A stretch of 64,000 nucleotides of DNA from Rhodococcus jostii NBRC 16295 (GCF_001894825.1 NZ_BCWY01000030.1:1-64000); one strand, 5' to 3'; positions 1 through 8,315 are shown, counted from the first letter of the stretch. A program made the numbers and translations. The notes: generated from the sequence alone by a model not told the origin.

Positions 1-1005
1 GGTCAGTTCCAGGGGAAGACGTCCCGTCGCGCCCGACGCGGAGGAAGCCGCCGACCGAGGTCGGCCGGACACGGGTTGTGCGTCGACGCTTGCCGATCCT
101 GGGCTGGCGTGCAGGGCCATCTCGTCGACCGGAAAGCCATGATCGAGTTGGAGTCGTCGCAGTTCGTCCCCGAAGTCGGCGGCGGTAGCCGGGCGCTGAT
201 CCGGGGTTCGGGACATTGCCCGTGCGATCACCGCGGACACGTCGTCGGGGATCCCGTGCTCACGCAGATCGGGCACCTCGTGCGTCGTGATGCGCAGGAA
301 CTGCGCGACGACCTGCTCACCGCTGCGACGTTCGAACGCGGCATGGCCGGTGAGAGCACTGAACAGGGTGGCACCGAGTCCGTAGACGTCGGCGGGAGGA
401 GTCGGTGCGTCACCTCCGAGCACCTCCGGCGCGGTGTAGGCCGGCGAACCCGGCACGGTCCCGGTGGCGGTCTCGAAGCCGCCGCTGACGTGCGCGATGC
501 CGAAATCGGTCAACGCCGGTTCTCCGTAGTCGGTGAGCAGGATGTTCGCGGGTTTCACGTCGCGATGCAGGATGCCGAGCCGGTGCGCCGACTCCACCGC
601 GCCCGCGATCTTCACCCCGAGGCGCAGCGCTTTCTCCACTGACAGCGGACCGCGGCGGCGGATCCGCACGTCGAGCGAACCCAGCGAGTGGTAGGGCATC
701 ACGATGTACGGAAGTCCGCTGTCGGTGGCACCGACCTGAAGGACGCCCACGATGTTCGGGTGCCCGGTGAGCCGCCCCATCGCCCGCTGCTCCCGGAAGA
801 ACCGTGCCCGATTCTCCTCGTCGAGTTCGACGGTCAGTACCTTCACCGCCACTGTGCGATCGAGCGCTGCCTGTGTGCAGCGGTAGACCACGCCGAACCC
901 GCCGCGCCCGATCTCATGGGCGTCATCGAAACCGGCCTCGCTCAGCTCCGACGCCACGGCGGGGACGACGTACCGCTGCGTGTCACGCGGATCTCCTTCA
1001 CCCAT
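1..1005 (-). CDS. PknK-like serine/threonine protein kinase, N-terminal part (cut by window start)
   Basis: Translating the reverse strand from the ATG at 1005 gives a complete Hanks-type kinase domain: glycine loop GRGGFGVVYRC, VAVKVL lysine, catalytic HRDVKPANIL, DFG in TDFGIA and APE in YTAPEVLGG. The frame stays open to base 1, so the C-terminal part lies outside. Wording around the glycine loop, the ERRSGEQVVAQFLRI stretch and the sequence just after the kinase domain resembles mycobacterial PknK, which carries an ATPase/regulatory half after the kinase; that the same architecture continues here is inference. The likely role is phosphorylation of cytoplasmic regulators. It is transcribed away from the TetR gene, behind an AT-richer leader. 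Confidence 0.85.
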   Translation of the reverse strand, partial: MGEGDPRDTQRYVVPAVASELSEAGFDDAHEIGRGGFGVVYRCTQAALDRTVAVKVLTVELDEENRARFFREQRAMGRLTGHPNIVGVLQVGATDSGLPYIVMPYHSLGSLDVRIRRRGPLSVEKALRLGVKIAGAVESAHRLGILHRDVKPANILLTDYGEPALTDFGIAHVSGGFETATGTVPGSPAYTAPEVLGGDAPTPPADVYGLGATLFSALTGHAAFERRSGEQVVAQFLRITTHEVPDLREHGIPDDVSAVIARAMSRTPDQRPATAADFGDELRRLQLDHGFPVDEMALHASPGSASVDAQPVSGRPRSAASSASGATGRLPLELT

Positions 1006-1334
1006 CGAACGGTCTACTCACTCCGTCGGCTCGTGGTTCCTGCGCACTGGTCCCGACGGCACGACCAGCGCAAAAACAACCGTGAACTCGCCTCTCGATA
1101 GCGTGCACTCAAGGATATAGCCGCACAACCTGCGTACGGCAGCGTGCGAGGCTCCCCGATTCTTCCGAAGGAGGCCGCCCCGATCGGCGATCCGACCGGA
1201 TAGCGCCCGACCCACAACTGGCCGTTTTGCGAATAGTGATGTACAGCAATATGTTCCGCGAGTTGAGTTCGAGCCTGTCCGGGTTCGTGCTGCATCGTGT
1301 CAACCCCGACTGAAACCAGACGGTTCTCCTCAGC
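1006..1334. other. Intergenic region upstream of the kinase gene
   Basis: These 329 bases hold no convincing gene. Short frames on both strands lack family resemblance. The part at about 1225-1260 is noticeably AT-richer than its surroundings and could hold the kinase promoter. I see no clear terminator for the TetR gene that ends at 1335. Confidence 0.4.
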
Positions 1335-1928
1335 TCACAGTCCGTCGACAACCGACTCGACAACGGTGGCACACATCTCTGGCCGCCCACCCGATTTCGC
1401 GAGCACGCTGAGACCGATCACCGTGGCGAGCAGTTGACGAGCTGCACCGTCGGCAGACTTGCCCCCGTCGAACTCCCCGGACTCCTGCCCCTGCACGATT
1501 GCGTGCCGGAAGATCGTTTCGATCCCGGTGAACAACTCGTCCGCGATGCGGTTCACCTCGTCGTCGACGGTACCGAGCTCTGCCGCAGCATTGACCATGA
1601 CGCAACCTCGCCGGTGCTCGCCGACCCCGGCGAGGACAGCCATCGCCATCGCGAGGCGGGGCCGTGACGGGCCGGGCGCGGCGAAGAGATCGGTGAGGTA
1701 CTCGAGTCGCATCTCGCTGTATCGCCGAAGCGCTCGCAGGAACAAGGCGTGCTTGCTCCCGAACGTGTTGTACAGGCTTCCTTTGCCGATCCCCATCTCG
1801 CCGGCGAGTTCCTGGGGGGTTGTCGCGGCGTATCCCTGGAGCCAGAACAGGTCCATCGCCTTGTCGACGGCCACGTCCGCCCTGAAGCCCATCGGCCTAC
1901 CCACCGGAGTAGGGTAACCCACGATCAT
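1335..1928 (-). CDS. TetR/AcrR family transcriptional regulator
   Basis: A 197-residue repressor-type protein. The N-terminal helix-turn-helix lies in about residues 20-65 (AMDLFWLQGYAATTPQELA then GIGKGSLYNTFGSKHALF, the usual TetR recognition helix wording), followed by an all-helical ligand domain. The frame could begin further upstream at 2018, but the ATG at 1928 gives the standard family length and starts next to an inverted repeat. It is divergent from the TehA-like exporter gene, so the simplest inference is that it represses that operon and is relieved by an unknown ligand. Confidence 0.85.
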   Translation of the reverse strand: MIVGYPTPVGRPMGFRADVAVDKAMDLFWLQGYAATTPQELAGEMGIGKGSLYNTFGSKHALFLRALRRYSEMRLEYLTDLFAAPGPSRPRLAMAMAVLAGVGEHRRGCVMVNAAAELGTVDDEVNRIADELFTGIETIFRHAIVQGQESGEFDGGKSADGAARQLLATVIGLSVLAKSGGRPEMCATVVESVVDGL

Positions 1929-1930
1929 TC

Positions 1931-1946
1931 TTGACTTCAAGGTCAA
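1931..1946. promoter_or_regulatory. Candidate TetR operator
   Basis: Inverted repeat TTGAC-6 bases-GTCAA immediately upstream of the TetR ATG (1928) and between the divergent genes. The position, abutting the regulator's own start and about 60 bases before the exporter start, suits autorepression plus control of the operon. The arms are only five bases, so this remains a candidate. Confidence 0.4.
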
Positions 1947-2002
1947 TAACTTGGTCGAATCACACCACCCGCAGATCTCCGCCCAGCCAGGAAGGCATTT
2001 CA

Positions 2003-2998
2003 TTGTCTGCTCACACACAGAGCGTTACCGGGTCACGCGCACGCTCCCATCTCCCGCTGAACACCCTCGCGATCCCCTTGGGCCTCGCCGGACTGGCCCA
2101 GGCCTGGTCGGTCGCCACGACCGCGCTCGGCACCCCGTTCGCGCTTGCCCAGGCGTTCTGGCTGATCGCAGCGCTGGCCTGGATCTCGACAGCCACAGCG
2201 CACGTGCATCGCGCCAGGCGCGCCACCCACGGGATCTCGCAACAGTTCACTCATTTCGCCCACGGTCCGCTTGCGGCGTTACTTCCGATCTCCGCGATGC
2301 TGCTGGGAGCGAATCTGCACCGCACCATTCCACTTGCCGGAACAGTGCTGACCCTGTTCGCCATCATGGCCGCAGCCGGATTCGGCGCGTGGATGATGAG
2401 CTTCTGGATGAGCGGAGAGATGGCGCTCGAATCCGTGCACGGTGGCTACTACCTGCCCATCAGCGCAGCCGGTCTCGTGGGGGCGCTCGCCGCAGCCCAA
2501 TCCGGTCTCGACTGGCTCGCTGCCGGATGCTTCGCGGTCGGCCTGTTCTTCTGGGTGGTGATCACCATGTTCCTCTTTCTCAGGCTCGCACTGCGCCCCA
2601 CGATGCCAGCACCCCTGGTCCCGACGCTCGCAATCATGATCGCTCCGCCCGCAGTCGGCGCCGCAGCATGGCTGACCATCTCGGACGGGCATCCCGACGT
2701 CCTCTTCGAGGCGCTCACAGCAATCACGGCATTCATGGTCATGGTCCAGGTGCCCCTACTGACGCGCTACCGTGCCCTGCCGTTCTCGCACGGTTTCTGG
2801 TCATTCACCTTCCCCGTCGCGAGTGTCGTTGCTCTCACCATCACCTGGCTTCACCTCCTACAGCCGCTTGCCTGGCGAGCCATCACAATCGGACTGCTCG
2901 GCGCAGTGACGATCCTCGTGCTGCTGATTGCGACGAAATCCATCCTGGCTGTCCGCACAACCTCACGTCACTCCATGCAACGACGTCTCGACGCTTGA
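2003..2998 (+). CDS. TehA/SLAC1-family (TDT) anion or sulfite-type exporter
   Basis: A 331-residue integral membrane protein with about ten hydrophobic helices and the overall look of the tellurite-resistance/dicarboxylate (TDT, SLAC1/Ssu1) family. Family members export or conduct small anions such as sulfite, malate or nitrate. I chose the TTG at 2003 because AGGAAGG lies seven bases upstream; the open frame extends to 1931 but that part overlaps the operator and is not membrane-like. It heads a possible operon with a substrate-binding-fold protein and an OsmC-like protein, opposite the TetR gene. The substrate is not readable from sequence. Confidence 0.75.
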   Translation: MSAHTQSVTGSRARSHLPLNTLAIPLGLAGLAQAWSVATTALGTPFALAQAFWLIAALAWISTATAHVHRARRATHGISQQFTHFAHGPLAALLPISAMLLGANLHRTIPLAGTVLTLFAIMAAAGFGAWMMSFWMSGEMALESVHGGYYLPISAAGLVGALAAAQSGLDWLAAGCFAVGLFFWVVITMFLFLRLALRPTMPAPLVPTLAIMIAPPAVGAAAWLTISDGHPDVLFEALTAITAFMVMVQVPLLTRYRALPFSHGFWSFTFPVASVVALTITWLHLLQPLAWRAITIGLLGAVTILVLLIATKSILAVRTTSRHSMQRRLDA

Positions 2999-3046
2999 CA
3001 GGCTTCGAACCAGATCACTATCGTTCGGTTCCATATATTGCATCGC

Positions 3047-3062
3047 GTTCATTATCATGAAC
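3047..3062. promoter_or_regulatory. Inverted repeat upstream of the binding-fold gene
   Basis: Perfect repeat GTTCAT-TATC-ATGAAC within the AT-rich gap between the exporter and the next gene (2999-3100). It sits about 40 bases before the chosen TTG start and could be an operator at a second internal promoter. A TetR-type or other regulator could bind; nothing in the sequence decides which. Confidence 0.35.
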
Positions 3063-3100
3063 CACTCGATACGCTGAACACTCGCCGCGAAGGACGAAAA

Positions 3101-3940
3101 TTGATTCTCCTGGGGTACCGCGATCACAACGTCCACGAATTGCTGTGCCACGAGATCGCCGCACGAGCGGGGTACTACGACCGTCTGGGCATCGACGTGA
3201 AAGCCGTCGCCGGACCGGACCACCCCGAGGCGGCGCTATCCGCTGGGCTCGGCGGCTCGCTGATCGAAACACTGCGCGGACAACGCCGATGGAAAGTCGC
3301 ACTCGTCCACACCCTTCACCCGCTGTTCTGGGTCTGGACAAAGATGCGGAAGCAGTCGGCAGGGCCAACCGTCCTGGCCGGCCATCCCGAAGGATCGATC
3401 GTCTGTGCACTCACCCAGAGGGTGATCAATACCCACTGGACACGAGACGAAGGCCCGACGCTCCTGCACTTCCCTGCAGGAAGCGCCGGCGATCATCAAC
3501 GATTGGAGGCACTGAGATCCGGAGCAGCCGACGCCGCCGTCCTGGGCTCCACCTTCGCCCCCACCGCCCTGTCACGGCACGGGCTCACCGATTCGTTGTT
3601 CTTCGGCACCGCCCTGAAGTTCCCCACCGCAGGCATCGCAGTGGACGTGGAAAGAATCAGCCTCGACCACCCGTCGATACAGAAGATCGTTGCCGCACAC
3701 ACGGCAGCAATCACCCATATCAAGAGCCGAGACCCCGTCGCACTCGACGCCGTCGCATCACTGCTACACGACAGCACCCGCACAGACGCACAGCTCCTCC
3801 TGACGAACTACCTGTCGCCCCAGTACGGCCCCGACCCACACGATGTCCACACCACCGGCGCGGATGCGCTCGAATGGTTGACGGGCGCACTTCGCACCGG
3901 CGGACACACCAGCACAGACTTCTACGAGGCGGTCCGGTGA
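3101..3940 (+). CDS. Cytosolic substrate-binding-fold protein (NMT1/SsuA-like)
   Basis: A 279-residue protein resembling the periplasmic binding fold of ABC transporters for nitrate, sulfonates and thiamine precursors (opening with a LGYRDHNVHELL strand-helix, then AAGYYDRLGIDV-type wording and a terminal helical part). It has no signal peptide or lipobox and no permease or ATPase gene nearby, so an ABC import role is unlikely. The TTG at 3101 has GAAGGAC five bases upstream. Cytosolic members of this fold include enzymes such as the sulfinate desulfinase DszB; combined with a TDT exporter this makes sulfur-compound chemistry possible, but no catalytic triad is demonstrable. Its stop overlaps the next start (GTGA). 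Confidence 0.6.
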   Translation: MILLGYRDHNVHELLCHEIAARAGYYDRLGIDVKAVAGPDHPEAALSAGLGGSLIETLRGQRRWKVALVHTLHPLFWVWTKMRKQSAGPTVLAGHPEGSIVCALTQRVINTHWTRDEGPTLLHFPAGSAGDHQRLEALRSGAADAAVLGSTFAPTALSRHGLTDSLFFGTALKFPTAGIAVDVERISLDHPSIQKIVAAHTAAITHIKSRDPVALDAVASLLHDSTRTDAQLLLTNYLSPQYGPDPHDVHTTGADALEWLTGALRTGGHTSTDFYEAVR

Positions 3941-4392
3941 CGCCATCTCGACGCGAACAACTGGTCATATACGCACGGCCCGGCACCCACGGCACAACCG
4001 TCATCGCACGCAGACACGAATTGACCATCGACGAAGCCCCCCGCTACGGCGGCCACGACTCCGGCGCCAACCCGGTCGAACATCTCCTCGCCGGCATCGC
4101 CGCCGCCTCGCTGGTAGTACTCCGACTACTCGGCGAGGACGCGATAGCCGAGTCAGCCGCACTCACCGTGTCCGCCAGATTGAACGTCGACCGCGTCATG
4201 GGAACCGACGACAGCGCCACCATCGAACTGATCGATCTCGACTGGGAAGTCGCGAACACCACACACGCCGAACGCTTACGCGCCGCACTCCCCCACCTCG
4301 CGAATCGCCGACCCGGACAAGCACTCATCGATGCCGCCTCCGCACACACCGAAAAGGTGTCCATCCGCGAATCCGCGCCTGCGGACGAGTAG
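3937..4392 (+). CDS. OsmC-like family protein
   Basis: A 151-residue protein starting at GTG 3937, overlapping the previous stop by four bases and therefore probably translationally coupled. The middle has the OsmC/Ohr-type helix (NPVEHLLAGIAAASLVVLRLL) followed by a strand-rich half. OsmC and Ohr proteins reduce organic hydroperoxides with two cysteines; here the frame contains no cysteine pair in the usual positions, so peroxidase activity is doubtful and it may be one of the non-catalytic OsmC-like proteins. Third gene of the TetR-linked operon. Confidence 0.65.
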   Translation: MTPSRREQLVIYARPGTHGTTVIARRHELTIDEAPRYGGHDSGANPVEHLLAGIAAASLVVLRLLGEDAIAESAALTVSARLNVDRVMGTDDSATIELIDLDWEVANTTHAERLRAALPHLANRRPGQALIDAASAHTEKVSIRESAPADE

Positions 4393-4625
4393 CTGCAACC
4401 CTGAGGCAGCTACACGTAGCGCCCTCCGACGGCTTGGCCGAACACTCACCAGATGTCCGGTTGAAATAGTTGGAGATTAACACTTTTCGTCGCCGCCGGA
4501 TCCTGCCAGGACACTGCCAGGTTCGTGCCAGCGGAGAGCCAGGATGCGGGCCTGCACTGGAGGTGCGCCCCATACGGGATCGCCGGCTCTCCGCTCGCAG
4601 GAGGCTGCGGGTGAAGGGATCGACC

Positions 4626-4706
4626 ATGACCGAACAGTGCACACCGATTCGTCACACTCGACAGTTCTTGACGAAGATCGATGTCACTTGGGCGAGGGCC
4701 CGATGA
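4626..4706 (+). CDS. 26-residue leader peptide upstream of the sigma-like gene
   Basis: A short frame starting at ATG 4626 with GAAGGG seven bases upstream. It ends at a TGA that overlaps the ATG of the sigma-like gene as ATGA (4703-4706). The peptide begins MTEQCTPIRHTRQF and ends WARAR, with no run of a single amino acid. A ribosome-binding site plus stop/start overlap suggest translational coupling, where ribosomes finishing the leader start the downstream gene. It could equally be a chance frame. The rest of the 4393-4702 gap shows nothing recognisable. Confidence 0.4.
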   Translation: MTEQCTPIRHTRQFLTKIDVTWARAR

Positions 4707-5266
4707 GACCTGCACTCCAACATGATTCGCTCGACAGTCTCGCCACAGCGGTGGCAAGCGGAAACAAGACTGCAGTGGTCAGGCTGTCCGCGGCTGTGCG
4801 GCCGATGGTGGTACGACGGTGCCGCGCCGAGCTTGTTCCCGGAGTCGCGGACATGGTCGCAGAGGTTGCGTGCACGTCGGTCCTGAGGGCACTCCCGGAC
4901 CGCACCGAGCCGGGCGAGCCGTTCCTGCACTTCCTGTACACGACGACCACGCACCTGATTGCACGGATTCCCATTGCGGACCGCCACGGTCCGGCATCCA
5001 CACGCCTTGCTGCACTACCTGCACCCGAACGTGACGTTCTGACCCTGCGGTTGATCGTCGGACTCGACACCGAAGACACTGCGACCTCACTCGGTCGCAC
5101 ACCCGGTGAAGTACTTCACGACCAGCACCGGGCACTGCAGACATTGCGCGGGTCCCTCGCCGGGCAGCGGGCAGGATCGCTCGCCCCAGAAGGAGAAACC
5201 GTACGTTCCCAGCGGGAGTCCGTAGACACTGTTCGGCGTCAGATCCGGTGGTGCACCACGCCGTGA
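4703..5266 (+). CDS. Sigma-70-like (region 4) regulatory protein
   Basis: A 187-residue protein whose residues about 100-150 read like sigma region 4: LAALPAPERDVLTLRLIVGLDTEDTATSLG, then a recognition helix TPGEVLHDQHRALQTLR. The N-terminal half is compatible with a weak region 2 (helices from about residue 5 to 70) but lacks a strong -10-binding signature. It resembles small ShbA-like sigma factors of actinobacteria. The ATG at 4703 overlaps the leader ORF stop. No anti-sigma gene is adjacent. Its 3' end overlaps the end of the convergent CD225 gene by 28 bases. Confidence 0.55.
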   Translation: MRPALQHDSLDSLATAVASGNKTAVVRLSAAVRPMVVRRCRAELVPGVADMVAEVACTSVLRALPDRTEPGEPFLHFLYTTTTHLIARIPIADRHGPASTRLAALPAPERDVLTLRLIVGLDTEDTATSLGRTPGEVLHDQHRALQTLRGSLAGQRAGSLAPEGETVRSQRESVDTVRRQIRWCTTP

Positions 5267-5615
5267 TGGCCGCCTCCATGGATGATGACCGCGACGGCGA
5301 CGAGGGCGTAGAGGATTCCGAACAGGATCAGGAGGGCGCCGAAGATCCACAGCGACAGTTGACCGAGTCTGCGGACCCGGTCCGACGCGTCCTGCGCGCG
5401 CCCTCGACGTCGCCGCTTGCCCACAGCGGATACACGTTGAACGCGTGAGTGAATGCGGAGAAGGCCAGCGGCCAGAAGAACAGTAGGGACGCCACTGCCC
5501 ATCCGGCGTTGGCGGCCGGCCGTGGAAGTGACCTGGCCGGCGCATCCGGAGTGCTGGTGGCGTTGGTGGGTGGTGTCGGGTCCGAGGGAATCGGATCGGT
5601 GGCGGAGGACGACAT
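5239..5615 (-). pseudogene. CD225/dispanin family membrane protein, frameshifted
   Basis: From ATG 5615 (AGGAG upstream) the first frame encodes a proline-rich N-terminus and the typical first segment (ASLLFFWPLAFSAFTHAF then LWASGDVEGA). The expected continuation, QDASDRVRRLGQLSLWIFGALLILFGILY, lies in a different frame ending at 5239. The join falls in a GC dinucleotide run at 5394-5401: removing one GC unit restores GDVEGAQDASDRV. Both transmembrane halves are otherwise well preserved, so the lesion is recent slippage, phase variation or a sequencing error. Family members are small two-helix membrane proteins of uncertain bacterial function. Confidence 0.75.
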
Positions 5616-5688
5616 TGCAGCGCTCCTGGGAATGATTCGATGCCGGAAATTCACACGCCACCGACCGATCCGGGGGAACAATCATTCA

Positions 5689-6675
5689 GTGAGTCCCCTG
5701 AGACGGATCGGCCGAGCGCTCCTCGCGTTCGCGCTGGTTGTCGTCATCGGAACGGTCGGCTACGTCATCCTCGGCTTCGGGCTTCTGGACGCGCTCTATC
5801 AGACCGTCACCACGATCACGACCGTGGGATTCCGCGAAGTACACGCGCTCACCGGCGTCGGACAGATGTTCACCATAATCCTGATCCTGGCGGGGGTCGG
5901 CACCGCGCTCTACATGTTCGGCGTCCTCCTCGAGGCGCTCATCGAAGGCCATCTGCGCCACCTCATGGAAAGACGGCGAATGGATCGACGCATCAGCCGG
6001 ATGACCGGCCACATCATCATCTGCGGGTGGGGGCGGGTGGGCACTGCGAGCGCGCAGTACCTCACCTCCCTCGGCCGTGAGATCGTCGTCATCGACCGCG
6101 ATCCGGAGCGACTCCGGGAAGTTGCGCATCCCACCGTCATCGGAGACGTCACCGACGACCGCACCCTCGAAGCCGCCGGTATCGAGCACGCGCACGCGTT
6201 GATCTCCGCACTCGACACCGATGCCGACAATGTCTACGTCACGCTGTCGAGCCGGGCGCTACGTCCTGATCTCGTCATCATCGCCCGCGCCCGTAACGAG
6301 GGGTCGATGTCCAAACTGGTGCGCGCAGGGGCGAACAGGGTGGTCAACCCGCAGCTGATCGGCGGCCGCAGGATGGGATCGTTTGCACTGCAACCTCACG
6401 TGGCCGAGTTCTTCGACGTGGTGATGCACGACGAGAGTCTGGACTACCGGATGGAGGAGATCACGGTCGCGCCCACATCACGCTGGGTGGGGTGCACACT
6501 CGCGCAGATGCGACTCCAGGAGACGAGTGGTGCGTTGCTTCTCGCCCTGCGTGTTACTTCTGGACAGTTCGTCGCGAATCCCGCACCCACTCTGACCCTC
6601 GAGTCCGGAACGATCCTGATAGCTCTCGGCACACCTGACGAACTCGAGGCGGTACGGCACCATGTCAACCAGTAA
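5689..6675 (+). CDS. Potassium channel protein with RCK (TrkA-N/TrkA-C) domain
   Basis: A 328-residue two-helix channel. The first membrane helix lies at about residues 8-30, the pore loop at 38-50, the second helix at 55-80, an RCK Rossmann domain starts near 105 (HIIICGWGRVGTASAQYL, with VVIDRDP after the second strand), and a TrkA-C domain closes the protein. The filter reads TTVGFRE rather than the classical TVGYGD, so selectivity may be altered. GTG 5689 is chosen because GGGGGA precedes it and it begins just before the first helix. The RCK domain should bind nucleotide or ions and gate flux. The promoter region overlaps the divergent CD225 gene. Confidence 0.85.
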   Translation: MSPLRRIGRALLAFALVVVIGTVGYVILGFGLLDALYQTVTTITTVGFREVHALTGVGQMFTIILILAGVGTALYMFGVLLEALIEGHLRHLMERRRMDRRISRMTGHIIICGWGRVGTASAQYLTSLGREIVVIDRDPERLREVAHPTVIGDVTDDRTLEAAGIEHAHALISALDTDADNVYVTLSSRALRPDLVIIARARNEGSMSKLVRAGANRVVNPQLIGGRRMGSFALQPHVAEFFDVVMHDESLDYRMEEITVAPTSRWVGCTLAQMRLQETSGALLLALRVTSGQFVANPAPTLTLESGTILIALGTPDELEAVRHHVNQ

Positions 6676-6693
6676 TGCCCCGAACTGAGCGGC

Positions 6694-6833
6694 GTGCCGA
6701 CAACACTTTTGCCAAATATTGACCGATTGCTTGGCATTCCTTTGCGATTGGTGAAGCACATCGCGCAGACGACCGATGAGTTTCGCTCCGGCGCGTGGTC
6801 AACCTATTCAAGAGATCTTCCAGAGGAAGGATG
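6694..6833 (+). pseudogene. Truncated relative of the 9380-9709 protein
   Basis: Bases 6687-6780 align without gaps over about 80 bases with 9367-9460, at a constant offset of 2680. In the matching frame this copy reads LLGIPLRLVKHIAQTTDEF against LLRIPLQLVEHIAITQLDE in the other. The ATG of the longer gene is ACA here, and the frame ends at 6833 after about 46 codons if GTG 6694 is used. It is either a decayed duplicate or a very short gene. It directly follows the channel gene stop. Confidence 0.5.
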
Positions 6834-6836
6834 ACC

Positions 6837-7220
6837 ATGGGCGAGATGACCAAGCCCGACATCATCGACGTGGCGACGATCGGCGTACCCGTGACTGACC
6901 AGGACCGAGCGATCGCGTTCTACGTTCACCAGCTGGGCTTCGAGAAACGCCTGGATGTGCCCCTCGAGCAACTCGGCGGCCGGTGGATCGTCGTCGCACC
7001 GCCCGGCGCCACGACGACGATCGCACTCATCCCCGCGAGCGATGCCATCCCCGCGGGTGTCGAGACCGGCATCCGTCTGACGACGCGTGATGCCGCCGCC
7101 CTCCAGACGGAATTGGGTGCGCGCGGTGTCGATGTCGGTGAACTACTCCTCTGGGACGGCGTCCCACCGATGTTCACCTTCCGCGATCAGGACGGCAACG
7201 GCTTCGAGGCCGTCGAATAG
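6837..7220 (+). CDS. VOC superfamily (glyoxalase/bleomycin-resistance-type) protein
   Basis: A 127-residue single-module vicinal-oxygen-chelate protein: an N-terminal strand IGVPVTDQDRAIAFYVHQLGF typical of the fold, and the closing FRDQDGNGFEAVE where the last glutamate is a usual metal ligand. Such proteins act as glyoxalases, dioxygenases or antibiotic-binding proteins; the substrate is not readable. Three in-frame ATGs occur at 6831, 6837 and 6846; GAGGAAGG ends at 6830, so 6837 has the best spacing. The next gene, DUF1905, follows 36 bases later and may be co-transcribed. Confidence 0.8.
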   Translation: MGEMTKPDIIDVATIGVPVTDQDRAIAFYVHQLGFEKRLDVPLEQLGGRWIVVAPPGATTTIALIPASDAIPAGVETGIRLTTRDAAALQTELGARGVDVGELLLWDGVPPMFTFRDQDGNGFEAVE

Positions 7221-7256
7221 GCATCCACCCGGCCATCGCACTGGAAGGACACAACA

Positions 7257-7574
7257 ATGCCGCACACTTCGTCTGCCCGCACACCGTCTGCCGGCACACC
7301 GGGCCCGTTGGACAGATCGTTCACCGCCACGTTGATCCAAGGCTCCCAGAAGGGGGCTTGGACGTACGTGGTGATGCCGGACTCCGCCGCCTACTTCGGA
7401 ACCCGCGGCCTGGTCAAGATCCGCGGAACGATCGACGGCCACCCGTTCCGAAGTTCGTTCATGGCCCTCGGCGACGGCACCCACAAGCTTGCCGTCAAGG
7501 CCGACACCCGCAAGGCCATCGGAAAGGGCCCCGGTGACACCGTCACCATCCACCTCACCGAACGCATCGAATGA
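7257..7574 (+). CDS. DUF1905 domain protein
   Basis: A 105-residue protein with the DUF1905 pattern [20 protein letters not shown] near the N-terminus, [12 protein letters not shown] in the middle and a C-terminal [11 protein letters not shown]. The family forms a small beta barrel of unknown biochemical role, often fused or adjacent to YdeI-like proteins. ATG 7257 has GGAAGG eight bases upstream. It sits between a VOC protein and a DinB-like protein in the same direction, compatible with a small operon of detoxification-type proteins. Confidence 0.75.
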   Translation: MPHTSSARTPSAGTPGPLDRSFTATLIQGSQKGAWTYVVMPDSAAYFGTRGLVKIRGTIDGHPFRSSFMALGDGTHKLAVKADTRKAIGKGPGDTVTIHLTERIE

Positions 7575-7665
7575 CCCGTCCAATCCGTTCTTCCACCCCG
7601 GTCCTGCGGTCCGTCGTAGCGTGGGACTGTCACCGACCTTCCAGCCACTGACGCGAGGACCGAAG

Positions 7666-8253
7666 ATGATCGATCTCGAACCCGCCACCGACGTGATGGC
7701 CGCCCTCGTCGCCGGTGTGAGCGACGAGCAACTCAGCGCACCGACCCCGTGCCCGGAGCTCACCGTCGGCGATCTTCTCGACCACGTCGACGGACTGTCG
7801 GTGGCATTCGCCGCTGCTGCAACGAAGGCACCGCTGGACGGGGGCAGCCAGCCTCCGTCCGCCGACGCCGCCCGCCTGGGCACCGACTGGCGAATACGAA
7901 TCCCGCACCGACTGGCAGAGTTGGCCGGTGCCTGGCGTGAGGACACGGCATGGCATGGGATGACCCAGGCCGGTGGGCTCGACATGCCCGCAGATGTCGC
8001 AGGCGTCGTCGCCGTCGACGAGATCGTCGTGCACGGCTGGGACCTCGCCGTCGCCACCGGACAGAACTTCAGTTGCGCGCCGGAACTGCTCACGGCCGCG
8101 TACGAGTTCGTGAAAGCGTCCGCCGACGAGAACCCCCACGGCACACCGGGCCTGTTCGGACCGCCGGTGGCGGTTCCGGAGTCCGCGCCACTGGTCGAGC
8201 GACTGATCGGCCTGAGCGGCCGCGATCCCCGATGGGTTCCGACCGCGGGATAA
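7666..8253 (+). CDS. TIGR03086-type DinB-like metal-binding protein
   Basis: A 195-residue protein of the mycothiol-dependent maleylpyruvate isomerase-like/DinB superfamily. It shows PTPCPELTVGDLLDHVDG near residue 30, the central IVVHGWDLAVATGQ motif carrying a metal-ligand histidine, and a C-terminal FGPPVAVPESAPLVERLIGLSGRDP. In actinobacteria such proteins are thought to be thiol transferases using mycothiol, but individual substrates are mostly unknown. The ATG at 7666 gives the family length; the longer frame from 7489 overlaps the DUF1905 gene and is not chosen. Confidence 0.8.
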   Translation: MIDLEPATDVMAALVAGVSDEQLSAPTPCPELTVGDLLDHVDGLSVAFAAAATKAPLDGGSQPPSADAARLGTDWRIRIPHRLAELAGAWREDTAWHGMTQAGGLDMPADVAGVVAVDEIVVHGWDLAVATGQNFSCAPELLTAAYEFVKASADENPHGTPGLFGPPVAVPESAPLVERLIGLSGRDPRWVPTAG

Positions 8254-8315
8254 CTACTGCACCAACATGTCCCCGAATGAATGGCGTATTCCCCGCGCTG
8301 CTCCGGCCACGACAG

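Noticed and set aside
3101-3940. ABC importer substrate-binding component
   Set aside because: No signal peptide and no adjacent permease or ATPase genes.
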